64,000 bases of DNA from assembly GCF_041260155.1 (NCBI RefSeq), contig NC_091933.1:30807933-30871932 (forward strand), given 5' to 3'. Positions 44,955 to 59,303 of the stretch are shown here, piece after piece (the first letter of the stretch is position 1; each line of letters starts with the position of its first letter). The position numbers and the translations under genes were made by a program. The notes under the pieces were generated by a model that was given only the letters and a program-made list of their open reading frames with translations, was not told where the DNA came from and searched no databases. This DNA is from Ptychodera flava (taxonomy: Eukaryota > Hemichordata > Enteropneusta > Ptychoderidae).

Positions 44955-47900
44955 TTATCAACAACCCACAGACTTGTATGCAGGGCTTTGGATGTGTATG
45001 TTAAGCTGTGATTTAAGAATGCCCTGCTGACACTCTGGTAGATAAGGCTACATTCACCACTGAGTAGAACAGCAAATGTTACCTTGAACGGGCATTAACA
45101 TTCCAGAATAAATTATGTATGAAAACTGCATTCAATTTCCAATTATGAATATGAATATATTTTCAAACATGGTCCATTTTGATAGACTGTGAATTGAAAA
45201 CCTAATTTTGTCATCACAGGATTCCCAATTGTATAGGTTTTCATTACATCAGATTATATTTCCGATTTGACTTCAGCTAAATTGTATGACTTCAATAAGA
45301 TGTACAAATAATGCATAATTAGTATAATTATTATATATATACCAATACTGCAACTAACTATAACATTGAGGAATCCTGTGATCACACCTACAGGGGACTG
45401 AAACTCATAAATTTGCCTTCTATTGAAGTTGGACAAGTACGAATTATTTCGAATTACATGTACAATATTCATGATTTTCAAGTAATAAATCAGTGACAAA
45501 AATTCATAATTTCTTCCGAAGGCAAGGGGCTGGCCCTCATTGTGAAGTATACTGATGAAATGTGATATAAGAAAGATTGTTGGGTTTTATTCTTCAGATA
45601 GCATGTAAACAACTGGAGTAATGTACGAATGTGAAGAACATTGGGGATATTAATGGCAAAATCCTGTTCTAAGGTGTTGTACTGGGGTGCCTTTTGCATT
45701 GAAAAAAACAACAGTCCGGACTAGAATTCATTGCTAAATCTTGACATTACATATTTTACAAAATGTGCTGTGAAGACAAGGATACTACTTTGTGTTTGAA
45801 CATTGAAATTTACGGTGAAGAAGAAGCAAAAATGAAGGAACAATTAAAAATTACATCCAGTTACCCAGTAAATTTCTACGGTAATATGCACGTAAATTTG
45901 AACAAAACCAAATGTTCCAGATTACAACAATTTTTAAGCCCTCAATCAGTGGATAGAGTGAAAAAGAGCTACAATGGCGAGTCATTAACAGCCAATTCAC
46001 AAGTATCGTTTTCCAATATTGATTACTTTTATTTTCTAAATGTTTCACTGGATACAGTAACCTGGGAATTTCATTGTACAAATTGCTAGAAATCTGTAGA
46101 AAAGATAAAGCACTGTGAGGCTTGACAAAGTGGCTTGCCACAATTGACCATCACTGGTACAAATCACCCTGCTTCACACAAAAGCTGACAGAAGGGGTAC
46201 CCTATTATATAGAAAAAACCCAAAGCTTTAAAGAAACACTTTGGTATATTAGCACTTACAATATTTATAAATTATTTGTTGTATTACTATAATATGAAAA
46301 TGAAAATCACACCCTGTATCCAGAGTGTAAAGCTAGAGCAAAGTTGTATTGTCAAGAAATGTCTCTTTATCGATCCATTGATATTAATTAACATTTTTCT
46401 TTCAGTCCTGGTGTCTTTTTGACTTGTCAATAATTAATAATCTGCCACAGCAAGTATCGTGGTATAGAGCATTCTCAGATGATGATGATACGACAAATTT
46501 GTGATTGTGCAGTCCAAAAGATTGCACAGTCACAAGTCTCAAACAAGTGGGTAAAGGCATGTGCTCAAAATGATGGAGTAGTTTGTTAAGAGTCAATCTT
46601 TACACACATTATGCGAAGTGAGAATGGATGGAAATTGGCATGTATACGGATTTTACAATGATAGTGTATAGATGATTTCTACATTCAGTGCAAGTGTCTT
46701 TTGATATAACACTAGAAGTTTACAGGACATGAATGTTGATTGGATGATATAGAAGAAGTTTTGAATTTGAAAGCCACAGATTATGAGACACAGATACTGA
46801 TTGGATAATATGAAAGCAGCTTTGAACTTTGCCATCTCTAGAGTGTTGCTCTGTAGCTTTCAGTATTCAGAATAGCTCTCTATCTTCAGCAGAGATTTCA
46901 GAACAATACAACTTTAAGTAAATTAATGCTTCATAAAATATTAATTCTACTTTATTTTTTTGCCATGACAACAAAGTCTTACTATAATATCCCACTTCTC
47001 TCATTCACTGAAGTGATTCTTTAAGTTGTTCACATTTGACATATCCCATAATGCACTAAATAGTAATGGACGTGCTCTATGAACAATTCTGTGTGCATCA
47101 TCACAGTAGTATGTAAAATGCAAACATCATGACTCGCTACTTTTGCAAAGTTTACTTTACACAGGTTGACTTGTAAAATCAAGAAAAAATGCCATACAAA
47201 TCTTACACAAAAAAGCACTTTAATATGCCGATAAAAACCAACCTGATAACAGGTATGACACAGGCATTCTAAAACTTTCTCAAAAGAAAAAATAATGCGT
47301 TAATAAAAAGTCTCAGAGTGAGTGTTCATCTTTCTTCAATTGTTTAAATTGTCTGCATAGAATAAGAGTTAATTTGTGTCAGTTTAAAACGGCAACTAGC
47401 ATAAGCTGTCCAGATATGAAAGGTAATTCATAAAAGCCAGAAACCGCACAGACTAAATGTAAGAGAATATAAAAAGATGGATATAGAACTTACAAATTAG
47501 AAGAAAAAATATGAAGAGCAGGTTGTGTACAAAATGAGCTGTTACACTAAAAAAAGAAATCTATGATATAGTGGTAGAGAATTGTAAAACATCTTTAGCC
47601 ATTAGAATGCACTTGGTGAAATCCCTGTTTTCTTGGGAATTCCGTATACCATATATCAAAGTTGTATTTGGTAAACATACATCAGCTTCTTCTGGTTATC
47701 ACTGTTAGAAGTGGAAAGTTCTTAATCAGTCAATTTCTATAGAAATATATAACAATAGGTATTAGTGAGAATGAAAGTAACAAAATCTATGAAAGTTTAG
47801 AAATGTGCATACTTCACAAAAAATGACAGTAAAAGTAACACTCAGGAAATCTATGAAACATTAAAATTACTCTGATTATTAAAAATGCTAAGTTTTGTTA

Positions 47901-50900
47901 TAGCGACAATGCCTCCAGGGCTGAAGTGGATGATTTTGATATTTTTCATTTATTCTCTTTCTCAGTCCAGCTCTGTTTCTGGGACACCTTTTAATGATTT
48001 CACCTGCTGAAGGATTTTTATACATTTAGTGAAGATGACTAGAAGAAGGACGGTCAAAGTTGGGTAAAGCTGAAAGATATGCAGTTCATGGCTTTGACAG
48101 AGTTATGTCACTACGGGACCTGAAGCCATTGGATATAATGGGAGACAGGTGTACGCACTGGTGTTGGTGATTTCAGACGTATATGAATAACAAAACGCAA
48201 AAAAGGACACTGTATTGATAACCGATAAGATATCATGAAAATATGAGCCACACGTCTGGAGTTAGCAGTGGCAAATCAATGCCCTCGTTGATCCAACTGA
48301 TGTCAATACAGTAGTGCTTGGTATCTAAAATACCCAGTATTGCCCACAACGCTACCCTCAGACCGCGAGGGCTTGAAAATACATCTATTGAAGTCGTAAA
48401 TGAGAAAATTAACAAAAATCTAAATATAACACAATATCATACAAGTTATCTGTGAGTTCATCACACTAAAAGCAACAAAAAAAACATTCAATATTATGTA
48501 ACTGTCTATTGCAATATTTTCCACTAACCTGTCTGAATCAATCGTTAAAATATCACGCTACATCAGGAGTGACCACGGCAGGATTTTTTCATCCCATACT
48601 AAAAACAGCCACAATGCATGAAAGAAAATCAACAACACACCAAGCAGTAACATCTGATTTACAAGGCAAATACACTGGTATATCAAGTCTTGTTTAGGTA
48701 CACCAGTGTCACCATAAAGAAACACTTCACAATCTGTGCTCGGGACCTAAGGCACAAAAGTTCACAGTTTTGTAAATAATTGAATATCCCTATTCGAAAA
48801 AGAGCACTAGAAATTTATCCTGAGTCTATTTATTACGATAAAAACCAAACATGTCTCCAAATATCCCTTATTCAATGTAGGTCATCCAGTACAATTTCAA
48901 ATTATCCATAAATGCAATAATGCAGATATTTGTCCCCCGCCACAATTACAATGTAGCATGTTTCTCATAAAACATTAATAAAGCATAACACTTGCTATAA
49001 ATATCAATATAAATATGGCATATAAATACAGCTTACGTGTAAGTAGCACTATATCTTGGGTTGTGAACTCAACAGAATAACACTGATGGTTTGCACATGG
49101 GCTTTGTACTTATATAAAAGGTTAGGTTTATATCGAAATGTACTGGGTACTGTACATTTCTTGTCTACACACATCAGAGAGTTAACAACCATGTTGTCAG
49201 ACAGATCATGGTCTTTGTGGAGGGACCTTGTACAGATATACGATATTACACTCAGAATGTCCCTTCAGACAGACTGGAAATGAAAATCTGATGACTCAGT
49301 GCAGAACACACTGTCTGCAGTCACTTTATTGCCTGTGTTTTCTTCTCTATTTCCTTGCTGTCAGCGTTGTGAGCAGCATCCTCCACTTTGTCAGCAACCT
49401 CTCTTTTAATACAACATTCAAATGCTGGCCTTGCCCTCTGACTTTGTTGAGTCTTCACATTTTGAAAATGGCTGGTCGTCTCAGAGCTGAAATTACAAAT
49501 TCCTCGTGTTCTGTCCGACTTTTTTATATTGTGCAAACAATATTGACATTTGACTTTGTAGTTTAATTACCCTGGATGATGTTTAGGTGATGCTGACAAT
49601 CGGCATTGCTTATCATACTGGTTTTGAAAAATTAGTACAAACAGCACATATGAAACATTCTGTCTGTTATCAACACATTGATCGTGGTTGACCTTTAACC
49701 CCTCTAGACCTCACCTGTTGCTACTTACTCCACTCCCGTATGACACAGATCAAGCAAATTTTTCATTTAACAAATGGAAGTCTGTGCGTCATTCACAGTT
49801 AAGGTCAAAGGTCATTTGTTGCCCTGTGTTATGGACTGTCAAAGTTTTGACTGGCAGTGGCATAGCCAACATGGTGAAATATGGTAACATCACGCATTGG
49901 TAAATTCTGTGAAACTGCAATTCTATGCAAATTTAATCATCATCATACTCCACCCACAGTTCATATTTCTATTGCCTTTTTGTTCTTCTTTATTTCAAAT
50001 TTGTTTTCAGTGAAAGGGAGGGATCAGTGGTTAGATGCTACATGCACAGCATCACACAATTTTTTTTCCTTCATCATTTACTTCTTTGTGTTTGATTTTT
50101 TGTTTCTCAATTCTCTCTGTATTGTGAGAGAGTTGGTTTTTATAGGCTTTACAGATCAGTACCTGCCCTGACACTGCGGTGAAAATCACCCAATAGGTGA
50201 TCTATTTCCAAGAGGTTTATTTTGAATGTGATAAATCACAATTCGTATCCAGTGATTTCTCCTTCTTGAGAGAATCACAGTTTAATGCCTTGTTTGGATT
50301 TTTCAAACGCACTTTTTATACTTAAGGAGACCTTACAAGACAAAGATTGGCACAAATTGATGTGTTTCTGCTCACTGGGTGTTGCTTGTATGTCATTGAT
50401 AATTTGCAGCCTTGTAAAACAATACCAAGTGTACATAGCCTCTTCTTTTACCACAATTTTCATGGAATTGCATCTGACAATCTTGGATTAAGACATCGTC
50501 ATGCCAGTGCTGAATATTTTATATTTTAAGGTTTGACTTCTTTCTTGCATGAAGTCACTCAGCGCTTAAATTTCAGATCAAGAACGTGCAAGCTCATCCG
50601 ATTCTATTTTGAAATATTCACGTGAATTCACCCTGTATTTCACATCATCACTCACCCAAAGTGACAACACTCTTACAAGTTGAGTTTGTACGGCAGACAT
50701 GCTGTTACACAATTACATATACTGTGGTTGAATATAAAATTTGGAGATTGACATTACGTCACTTTTTGGTCTGTGCATGACAGGTTGACATAAACCATTT
50801 TCTGAGCAATCAAACACAAAACTCACAATTATGTGTAGCAGCTGATGTAATCACAGATAGCAGAAAAAGAGCCTGTCTGCTATCATCTGTGATCCTATAT

Positions 50901-53900
50901 GTGCATGCATAAAATATTACGGCACACTTCGGAAACTTATAACACGCAGGGATAAGGAAAGGGACACCTGAAAGCAAACTCTTGCAATATGTCGGGTTAG
51001 CTCTGCTTGTTTGAGCAATATGGCAGAACCGATGGAACTCAGAGCAAGTGAGAAACAAACTTCACATAGGCAGAAATGGCTGCTAGTAGTGTGTTAAACT
51101 GCACAAAGGCCATAATACTTTGTTCAGTTACATTCCTAAGCTGTTCTTGGGGTCTTTTCTTTCATGTGTATTTTTCTACAGAATCAGGTGTGAATTTTGT
51201 TTCTCCTTGCAATGCGCTTCCTTGGTGAAAGAATGATGACAGCTGGCAAGCTGGCTGGGTTCCTTCTGGTCATGCCTAGTATCTACACGCATATATCCCA
51301 GCTGGAGTGAGATGTCATGATGGAAGGAAATGTCATTGTGGTCATGGAGAAACCTTGCGTCAGACACCTATGGTTGTGTTCCGTGGTATGGTTCGTGAAA
51401 TGAATAATGACAGCGGTGCAGTTGCCGACTCGAGTAGATGTCCCTAACTCACCCAGTTGCAATCAAATGATTTCCCATGCTATACTCTCATAGTTTTGCC
51501 ATCCGTTGTCAGAACAAGCGGATAAACAAACAGGTGGGCGGTTGGTCTGACCTTATTCAGCTTTGAATAATTGTGTATTAGTAAGGCAACTCTGTAGGTG
51601 GACTCCCTTCACCTGTCAGCCAGTGACTGTGTGTATGTTGGCAATATTATGCATAAGATGTGAGGTATATATTGGTCTGAAAATCACAGCCATGGATGTA
51701 TGGGTGGATGGATTGATGATTTAATGGTGTTTCTCTTCCTATGAAAACAGGTGAAAACCATCCCGGCTGCACTGATCAGCTTTTATTTGGTGCTACAGAA
51801 ACCCTTTGGAGCTGGAAACGGCTAGTTCTGTTGAAAGACAGAAAGCAAAAAACAAAAAAAAAGATGATTTATGGTTATGAAGAGAACAGCAGTAAAATGA
51901 AACGTGGCAGCTAGAAAGCAATAGTCTTGGCATTACATTAAATTTAGGAGAAGTGAGGTGGGAAGGGGGGTGGAGTGAGGTGTGCAGGTATGTTACGCAG
52001 TGCAGAAAAATATGAAGCAACACTTATAACAGCCTAAAGGACATTGAACACACACACGTAAAAACCAACATAACAATGGAAATATGCGAGAAAATTCACA
52101 GGAAAAAGGGAATATTACCACTTTTAGGAAGAAGGCTGGTGTTGGCGTCCCTGATGGAACTTGCCTTGAGGTCTCTGAGCAGGAGGCTGTGGCAAAATTA
52201 AAACACTTGTTGAACAGATACAGACATGAAGAGGAGTTCGAAAATCAAACGGCGGTGATACAGTCTTTGAAAATCACACTGCGGTGACACAGTCTTGTTA
52301 ATGTCACTAATTTAAGTAATTAGTGGAGTTTATTTTTTTAACATTCCAAAAAAATAAATCTAGCAACTTGTCATTTAGTTTAAAAAAATGAAAGTTAGTC
52401 AGTACTGGTTCCTTGTTCTTGAAGTTGCCCGGCAATTAGTTATGTTTGGCAGATGAAATTGTGCATGATGGATTAAATTATAAAAAAAATATTCTTCACA
52501 TGCAATCCATTCCTTATCATTGTTTGTGCTCTCCATTGCCTGTATCATTCCTTTGAAAAGTTACTCAAAAACTCTTGCATGACAAAATTACCTTGTTTTT
52601 ATGCATTAATTTCAATGAATATTACATTTCAACAGTCTGTGTTATGTAAGCAATAAAACTATCACAGGTAAAAGTAAGCGATAGTACATGAACTGTCATA
52701 CCGTACAAGACCACCTCTAACAAAAACAATATTTGAACAAAGTCGGTTTTTGTTTTTTGCGTCCAGTAGACAGGTATGACCTAACTTGTGACACTTGTCG
52801 GTATTCATCGGTTGTGTTCAACACGTTTATTTTTCATATCATTGAATCTGACCATCATTTTTTTTTCAAAAAATTGACATGAATAATTTACAAAAACAAA
52901 TTCGAGGAGGTACGGCACAGCAAGAGTGGCGTGGTCTTACATTGGCAATAGGTTTGATAGAGGCAACGCAGAACGTGTTACAAAGCAAAATCATTAGCCA
53001 TGAGATGCTTGAAAGTTATGTGTTAAAGTCTCCTGAACTCCTCCATAAAGAATACTTCAAAGCTACAACTAAAATTTTCAAAATCCTGTCAATTATTGGT
53101 ACAGACTCACTCACTGAGCTATCAAATTTAGTTGTGTAGGTGATATAATGTACATGTATCCCTACATCTGATTTTGCAAGTGTGCATATAGTTTATAATT
53201 TAGGTAATATAATCAATCACTGTTTCATAAGTACTGTAATTATAAATATATATTCAGCTGCCACTGGTGGTTGAAATTTTTAGGAAGAAAAACAGAAAAA
53301 GCTATCTTTAAGTTTAAGTGGTGCTATTTATCAATAATAACAATTACACTAAAGCAGTTGCAGTCACTCACTCAGATTTCAGAAATTCAACCAGGCCAAC
53401 CGTCTCTTACTGCTGCTTTGTGAAGAAATTCTTTTCCTGCATTTCATATTATTGATTGTTAAAGCTAAGGCACTAGTTGGTATAAGTACCTTCATCTGTG
53501 AGAAAGCAACATCATCAGATAGTAGCTTCACGTTTAAGAACTGTGTTGTTGTGGCAAACACCATTGCCACAAAAAATACTAGACCACCCTAGCATGTCAA
53601 AATGGGTTTTAGGTTAAGACCTTGAATTTGATTATCTTGGATAAAAAATATTGTTCTAATAATGTGCCCCAAATATGTCATGAATTTAAATTGTAGACGT
53701 TACAAGTCAAGTATTTGATGAAATTTGTTAAAATAACAATCACAGGGTGCAGCATTTTCATTAAGTACTGTCAAATTTAATTGAGGTAGATAATTTAGCG
53801 TGACACACATTTTCAACAATTTTGTGTTAAAACCTATCAGGTAAAACCAAAAAATAAATTTATCAAAGCTTAGGCTGCTCGTCCAAATTAATTAACAACT

Positions 53901-55266
53901 AAAGTCTAACATTTTGAATACATCATATTTCAATACTGATAAAAAATGTCAAAACCTATGGAGACCATTGTATCATATCAAAAAAGCTATAGTGAGTCAC
54001 TGCATGATGTCAGGACTGACTGGTTTAGTGTCAAAATAAAAAATATCTTTTAAAGTCATGTGACGCAGGAACTGGTAATTTGCTCAGAGGAAACACATTT
54101 CACTTATATCAACTAGGAAACGGTTCAATCTTACATTTTACTACATGTGATAAGACAGACTGTATCTGGTGCGAATACACCATCAATCCCCCGAGTTTGT
54201 CAAGCTCAGGGTCTAACTTTACCAACATTTGTTCAGCATATTTTGCTTTCATAATTTGAGTCTCTCATCAGTCTGTAAGACGTTTCAGAAGGCATTTCAT
54301 CGTACCCTTTGAAGTGGCTCAAGGCAAAGCATGCAGGCAGTTAGTTGCAGTTGGAAAGTTGCCTCTAGCTCAAACATTAAACTTACACAAAAGACAGAGT
54401 AGATTAAAAAGGAATTACTGAAGGACACCACATGCAAAAACACACACCAAGTTGTTAGGAAATTGACAATGCTAATGTTAGGAGAGATAAAATATATAGC
54501 AAAACACATATTTTCTGATTTGTGTGTAAAAATAACATACATTTGGTCCTCGTCAAGTTCAATCGTCTCTCCCTTAGTCGTAGTAGTATATTGACATACT
54601 GTTGCATCAGATAAAGTATTTGCGTAGGAATTTCTTTACTTCACTTTGCAGGTCTTTGAGTATGCTTGTGTGGGGATGGCACTCAATCATATGAAAAGAT
54701 TTGTTTATCGGCGAGTTTTGCACCAAGGGAAAATGCTTTTGGAAACGGATTTGAGTAATTTAGTGACATGACTGTTCTATTATATCTCCGTTGAAAGGGA
54801 TCTTGCATGAACGAGGTGTCTGATATTCACACGTAAATGCATTACATAGTTTATGGCAAGTCTGCAATCAGTAACCAGCTAAGTACTCATCTATTTCCCT
54901 CATGGGAAATCATAAAATTATTGCGATACTGCGTGATTGAAGTCAGTACTGACTACATTTCCTGTTTACATGTCTGTGAAAACTACATCTGATTAATCCT
55001 TCCAAATGGGTGAGTGCCAAATCCACAACTTTGTACCATCCAATTCGTACCTTTATGCATGTTTTGTCTTGCTATGGTCACAGTCGTAGTTACTTAAAAA
55101 AGATTTCATCCGCAAAGATGCATTTTTTGAAAAGGTTCAAGAGACTTGGTATGTTTCTGATGTAAATGACAGGAATTTGAAAGGGTATCAATGGATAATT
55201 TGACTAGGGCAGTATTTGTGACTGTAAACATCGATAGTCTGCCTTAAATGGTTTTCTGTGTTCAGC
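44955..55266. other. 10-kb stretch with no recognised gene
   Basis: AT-rich non-coding sequence between the NAA10 promoter side and the Bicaudal-D stop codon. Two plus-strand frames have somewhat coding-like composition: 52084-52287 (..VPDGTCLEVSEQEAVAKLKH..) and 52879-53139 (..QQEWRGLTLAIGLIEATQNV..). I recognise neither, and neither has a clear splice or promoter context. The frame at 45763-46089 is also unrecognised. No RNA gene is visible. Confidence 0.5.
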
Positions 55267-57978
55267 TCAGAGGTGAGATTCATATCTGGCAAGTTTATCA
55301 GACAAAGCTTTCGAATCAACAGGATTGCTATATCCACGGTAATAACTCACTCGAGATGATTTCTGTCGCCTCGTTCCGGAGCGTCTCGATGACTGTCTCT
55401 CGCTGCTGATCTCGTAATCTTCCAGCCGCTGTGTGAGGGCCAGTTTCTGCTGTATGGCCATTCTCAGGAGGGAGTTGAGGGTCTTCCTCTCCTCCTCTGC
55501 TGAGGCAAGTTTACGTTGCATCTCATCGAGTTGGGTGACGTAGTCGTCGCAGCGAGTTGCGAACATTGCCCGCAGACTCGCGAAAGTGGCGGCATCTTCT
55601 TTGAGGGCTTTGAGTTCGTTGCGTAGTTTCATCATGGTCTCAGCAACAATGGCCTTCTCGTTGGCGTATTTGCTCTTGAGGTTGGCCAACGCCACTTCTG
55701 CGGTGGTTTTGTTAGCTTTAAGGACCGTTCTCAGCGTTGTGATCTGTTCACGCTTTGTTGACAGCAGTGCTTTCAGCTTGACTACCTGGTCCTGCAGGTC
55801 TTCATTCTCAGCTGAGCCGCCGCCATCCACCCGATGCTGTCTAGCTGATTCCAGTGTGTGCTCAACGGCACGTTTCAGGTATTTGACCTGATCGCGCATT
55901 GTAGCTAACATGGTGAAGCATGTAGATGCGTCTGCGGGGCCTTCGCTGTTGAGAATGCCATTCTGTTCAACCTTAGCATCTCCTGTACCATTGGTTGACG
56001 CAGCTTCAAGCATTGCTTCATCGATATCCTTAGAGTTCCTGTCTGCATTTCTCCTCTCTTTACGACTCATGCCGCTGGCATTGTTGCTCCTAGATGGGGC
56101 AATGCCTCGTAGTTTGCTGGCAATCTGAGTATGGAATCCCTCTCTCCGACTCATGCGCGTGTTCTTGAAGTGTTCCAACATCACTTTGTTTGGAGTTTCC
56201 CCGTTCACTGTACAGATATGGTGATACAGCTGGCAAGATCCTCACTTATGCTAATCAGCTCGTCTCGCATACAGTTCAGATTCCCTTGGCTCTCTCCCAT
56301 ATTTCGCTTGTTTCTTTCAGTTTCCTCTCAAGTTCCTTTACCGTGGAGTTCTGCTTCCTGTTGTTGTCATTCAAGACGTTCATTTCAGCTTGCAAATCAT
56401 TGTAGACCTTGGTGGGGATGTTCTGCAGCTCGTCGGCAGAACTCGTGCGATATGATTGCAGCTCGGCCTGCTGTTTCTGCACTCTGGTGACAGCAGCCAA
56501 GAAACGCTTCTCATATCTGTTAATTTCTTTCTTTAACATGGCAATTTCTCTGTCCTTGTCAAGAAGGTCCTCATACTGCTCACTTTCCTCATCCTCGCTG
56601 GCTCCTCCATCTTCATCAAACTCACTGAAGACCTTTTGGTCGACGACGGCGGACAGCTGGTTTACTCTCTTGCTCTGCTCAGAGAGAGCGTCTTTCGTGT
56701 TCCTAAGTTCTTTGTGGGACTCCTGCAGCGTTCTTGAAAGCTCTGATTTTTCATTCTTCAGAGAATTCAGCTGGGCTTCCAACCTCTCCACTTCAGTTGT
56801 GTGGAGTTCACTGAGGAGATCAGAAACTGTTGCCGGTGCTGGTTGGGGCGAGCCTTCATTGGGCAAAGATGCGCGGAACTCGTGTTCCATTCTGCGTAGT
56901 ATAGGGTGATCAGGCGAGCTGCATTCTTCCCTGTCCAGCTGTAACCTATCGGTGCTGCTTTCTAGATCCTCATTGAGAGCTTCTAGCTCTGACAGCATTT
57001 TTCCATCAAGCTCTTTCTTCAGAGCGTGTTTCTGCTCACGTTCATGTTCAAGGGCATTTAAGGTCTCCTCAATTTGTTTCTCGGCAATTTCCTTAAGTTT
57101 GGCCAGGTCTTCAACCTGGGAGTTCAGGTACTCTGTTTCTTCGTTCATTCTTCTGATTTCATGTTTCATGGCTTCAAACTCCACTTGAGATGATTTCAGG
57201 CCAGAGACCTGTATGAGAGCCAGTGATGAAAAAATGTCAGTTTCTCTACTGGTAATGGTAACACAGCCAACAGTTAAATTTCTGCAAAGGTACAGGTATC
57301 TGTGGTTTAACAAGAATTCCGCCAATTTAATGCATTTCAATCAATATAATTAAACATAGCTAACAGTTTGATATTTACTGGCTTAAACAGTCTCTGTAAA
57401 GTAATGTCGGTAGTATGTTTACACAAAAAGGATGAATAAAGCAAAACATTCTGGAACACCCTTCATGGTTTCCTTGGTAACTGTTGCATCAGAGAAACAA
57501 GGTATTATATATTTTCAATATTACATGAGCTGTTATTGGCTTGTCAGATGACATCAGCTGATACTTCCACACTATCTATAGATGTACAGCTATATGATAT
57601 TCCACACTCTCTATGAACCATCCACACTTCTCTCACCTGTTTTTGTAGTTGTATATTTTCCTCTTCCAATTCACTGTAATCCTGAAGCAGCCTAGTTTCC
57701 CGAAATTTATACTCCCTCAACTCGTCTTTGATTTGCTTCCTCTGTACTTCTAACTTTTCTGTCACATCATTTAATTCAGAGTTCCTGGAGGCAACCCTCT
57801 CATTTTCAGATTTAGTCCTATCAACAGATAGACGACACTGTTTGATTTCGTTCTCTAAGTCACTGATTCGGGAAATAAAATCAGCTTCCCTGGATGCGGT
57901 TTCTTGTAAGAGTGTTTCCTCGTGGGTGACTTCATACTGGGTGTGTTTCTTCAGATTAATTTGTTCTTGATCAAGTGC
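55267..57978 (-). CDS. bicd: Bicaudal-D dynein cargo adaptor, lacking its first exon(s)
   Basis: Two exons on the minus strand: 57978-57637 and 57208-55267 (TGA). BICD proteins are long coiled-coil adaptors that link dynein-dynactin to cargo such as Rab6 vesicles. The first exon gives SENERVASRNSELN and FRETRLLQDYSELEEEN. The second begins VSGLKSSQVEFEAMKHEIRR, then EETEYLNSQVEDLAKLKEIA, both diagnostic. Its 3' half carries QLYHHICTVNGETPNKVMLE and the C-terminal cargo-binding segment LLSTKREQITTLRTVLKANK, FASLRAMFATRCDDYVTQLD and LNSLLRMAIQQKLALTQRLE. About 760 residues are visible; with the missing N-terminal 60-70 the total is near vertebrate BICD2. Two single-base shortfalls at 56283-56285 and 56232-56233 break the frame inside an otherwise intact exon. 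Each falls in a G/C run, suggesting sequencing or assembly error. The first coding exon was not found to the right. Confidence 0.95.
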
Positions 57979-58675
57979 CTGATGGATTGAGATGAAAGAT
58001 AAAAAAAGATAGTGAGGAACACAAACAGGAAGTTAAACTCTGATGAATGATAGAAATCCACTGGAATACAACTACCCTACACATGACAGAGAGTGTTTTT
58101 GTGGAGCAGAGGCAAAAGGTTTAGGGTCACACTTTTGCCATCCACTGTGATTGCCTTGCTGTACTGAGGAAATCACGTATACATGTAGACGGACATACAG
58201 GTGTACCCTACAAACGTATAATGAAAATATTTACTATCAATACCATGGATCCTGGAAGACTGAAATATAAATTTCATTCTTACTTCATCTGAATACCTGC
58301 AGGTTAAACTTGAAACCAAATACTGGTAGAGGGCCATTGTATTTTCAACGGAAATGAGCCGACTCACATTTTTATTTGTACTGTACATACTATATTAACG
58401 GTATCTACGTTTAGGTTTCTGCAGCTGAGGGGCTTGGAGGAAGATAAATTGGATTAGGGTGACACAGTACACTGAAGCACAGATTGGTTTCTGTTGAGCA
58501 AGCAAGCCTCCAGTACTTCATAATCATGTTCTACAATTCTTGACCTTTATTGGAAAGCCAGACAAGAGACACTCGGAGTTGGGATTTCCGTTTCAAGAGA
58601 GCTTTGCTATGGAAAGCCATAGCTGCCTTATAATGTATGATAACTATATGTCACCTTAATTAAACATTACATGAT
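57979..58675. other. Bicaudal-D intron or 5' flank
   Basis: Begins at the acceptor of the first visible BICD exon. I see nothing resembling the conserved BICD N-terminal sequence here. Confidence 0.5.
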
Positions 58676-59100
58676 GCAGATATGACATTATGTTATGTAG
58701 TTATAGCATTATGTGATGAGGTTATACAATTATGTTGTGAGGTTATAGCCTTGTGTGATGATGACATGCCATTATGTGATGTGGACATGCCAATATGTGA
58801 TGAGGTTGTGCCATTGTGTGATGAGGTAATGCCATGATGTGATGAGGTTATACAATTATGTGGTGACGTTATAGCCTTATGTGACGAGGTTATGCCATTA
58901 TGTGATAGGGACATGTCGTTATGTGATGAGGTTATGCCATTGTGTGATGAGGTAATGCCATTATGTGGTGAGGTTATAGCCTTATGTGATGAGGTTGTGC
59001 CATTATGTGATGAGGACATGCCGTTATGTGATGAGGTTATGCCATTGTGTGATGAGGTAATGCCATTATGTGATGAAGTTCTGCAATTATATGATGTAGA
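58676..59100. repeat. 21-bp minisatellite, about 20 units
   Basis: Diverged head-to-tail copies of GTTATGCCATTATGTGATGAG. Because 21 is a multiple of three, long frames stay open on both strands: VMPLCDE heptads on plus and SSHNGIT heptads on minus. The array ends about 200 bp before the SAM-gene start codon. I regard it as non-coding. Confidence 0.93.
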
Positions 59101-59303
59101 CTAGTCATTTTACTGTGTGGTTATTTCATTATGTATGCCAGACAAGCCATTACGCTTTGGTGTTGTATCTTTACGATGCTGACACCAGCCATTACGTTAT
59201 GGTGACTCTTCGTTATGATGTGATGTTACTTCTTTATGATATGAGGAGGGCGCTATTTTCTTGTAGTTGAGGGCGCTCAATTTCTATTGAAGTACAAAGT
59301 AAA

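Noticed and set aside
45763-46089. 108-codon plus-strand frame
   Set aside because: Begins with ATG but has no recognisable domain, promoter or splice signals.
56232-56247. GT..AG interval (GTGAGG..GCCAG) that would restore part of the BICD frame as an intron
   Set aside because: Sixteen bases is far too short for a spliceosomal intron; a missing base explains the frame change better.
55586-56909. Long plus-strand frames opposite Bicaudal-D
   Set aside because: Ser/Leu/Cys-rich antisense shadows of a coiled-coil exon; the minus strand carries the conserved protein.
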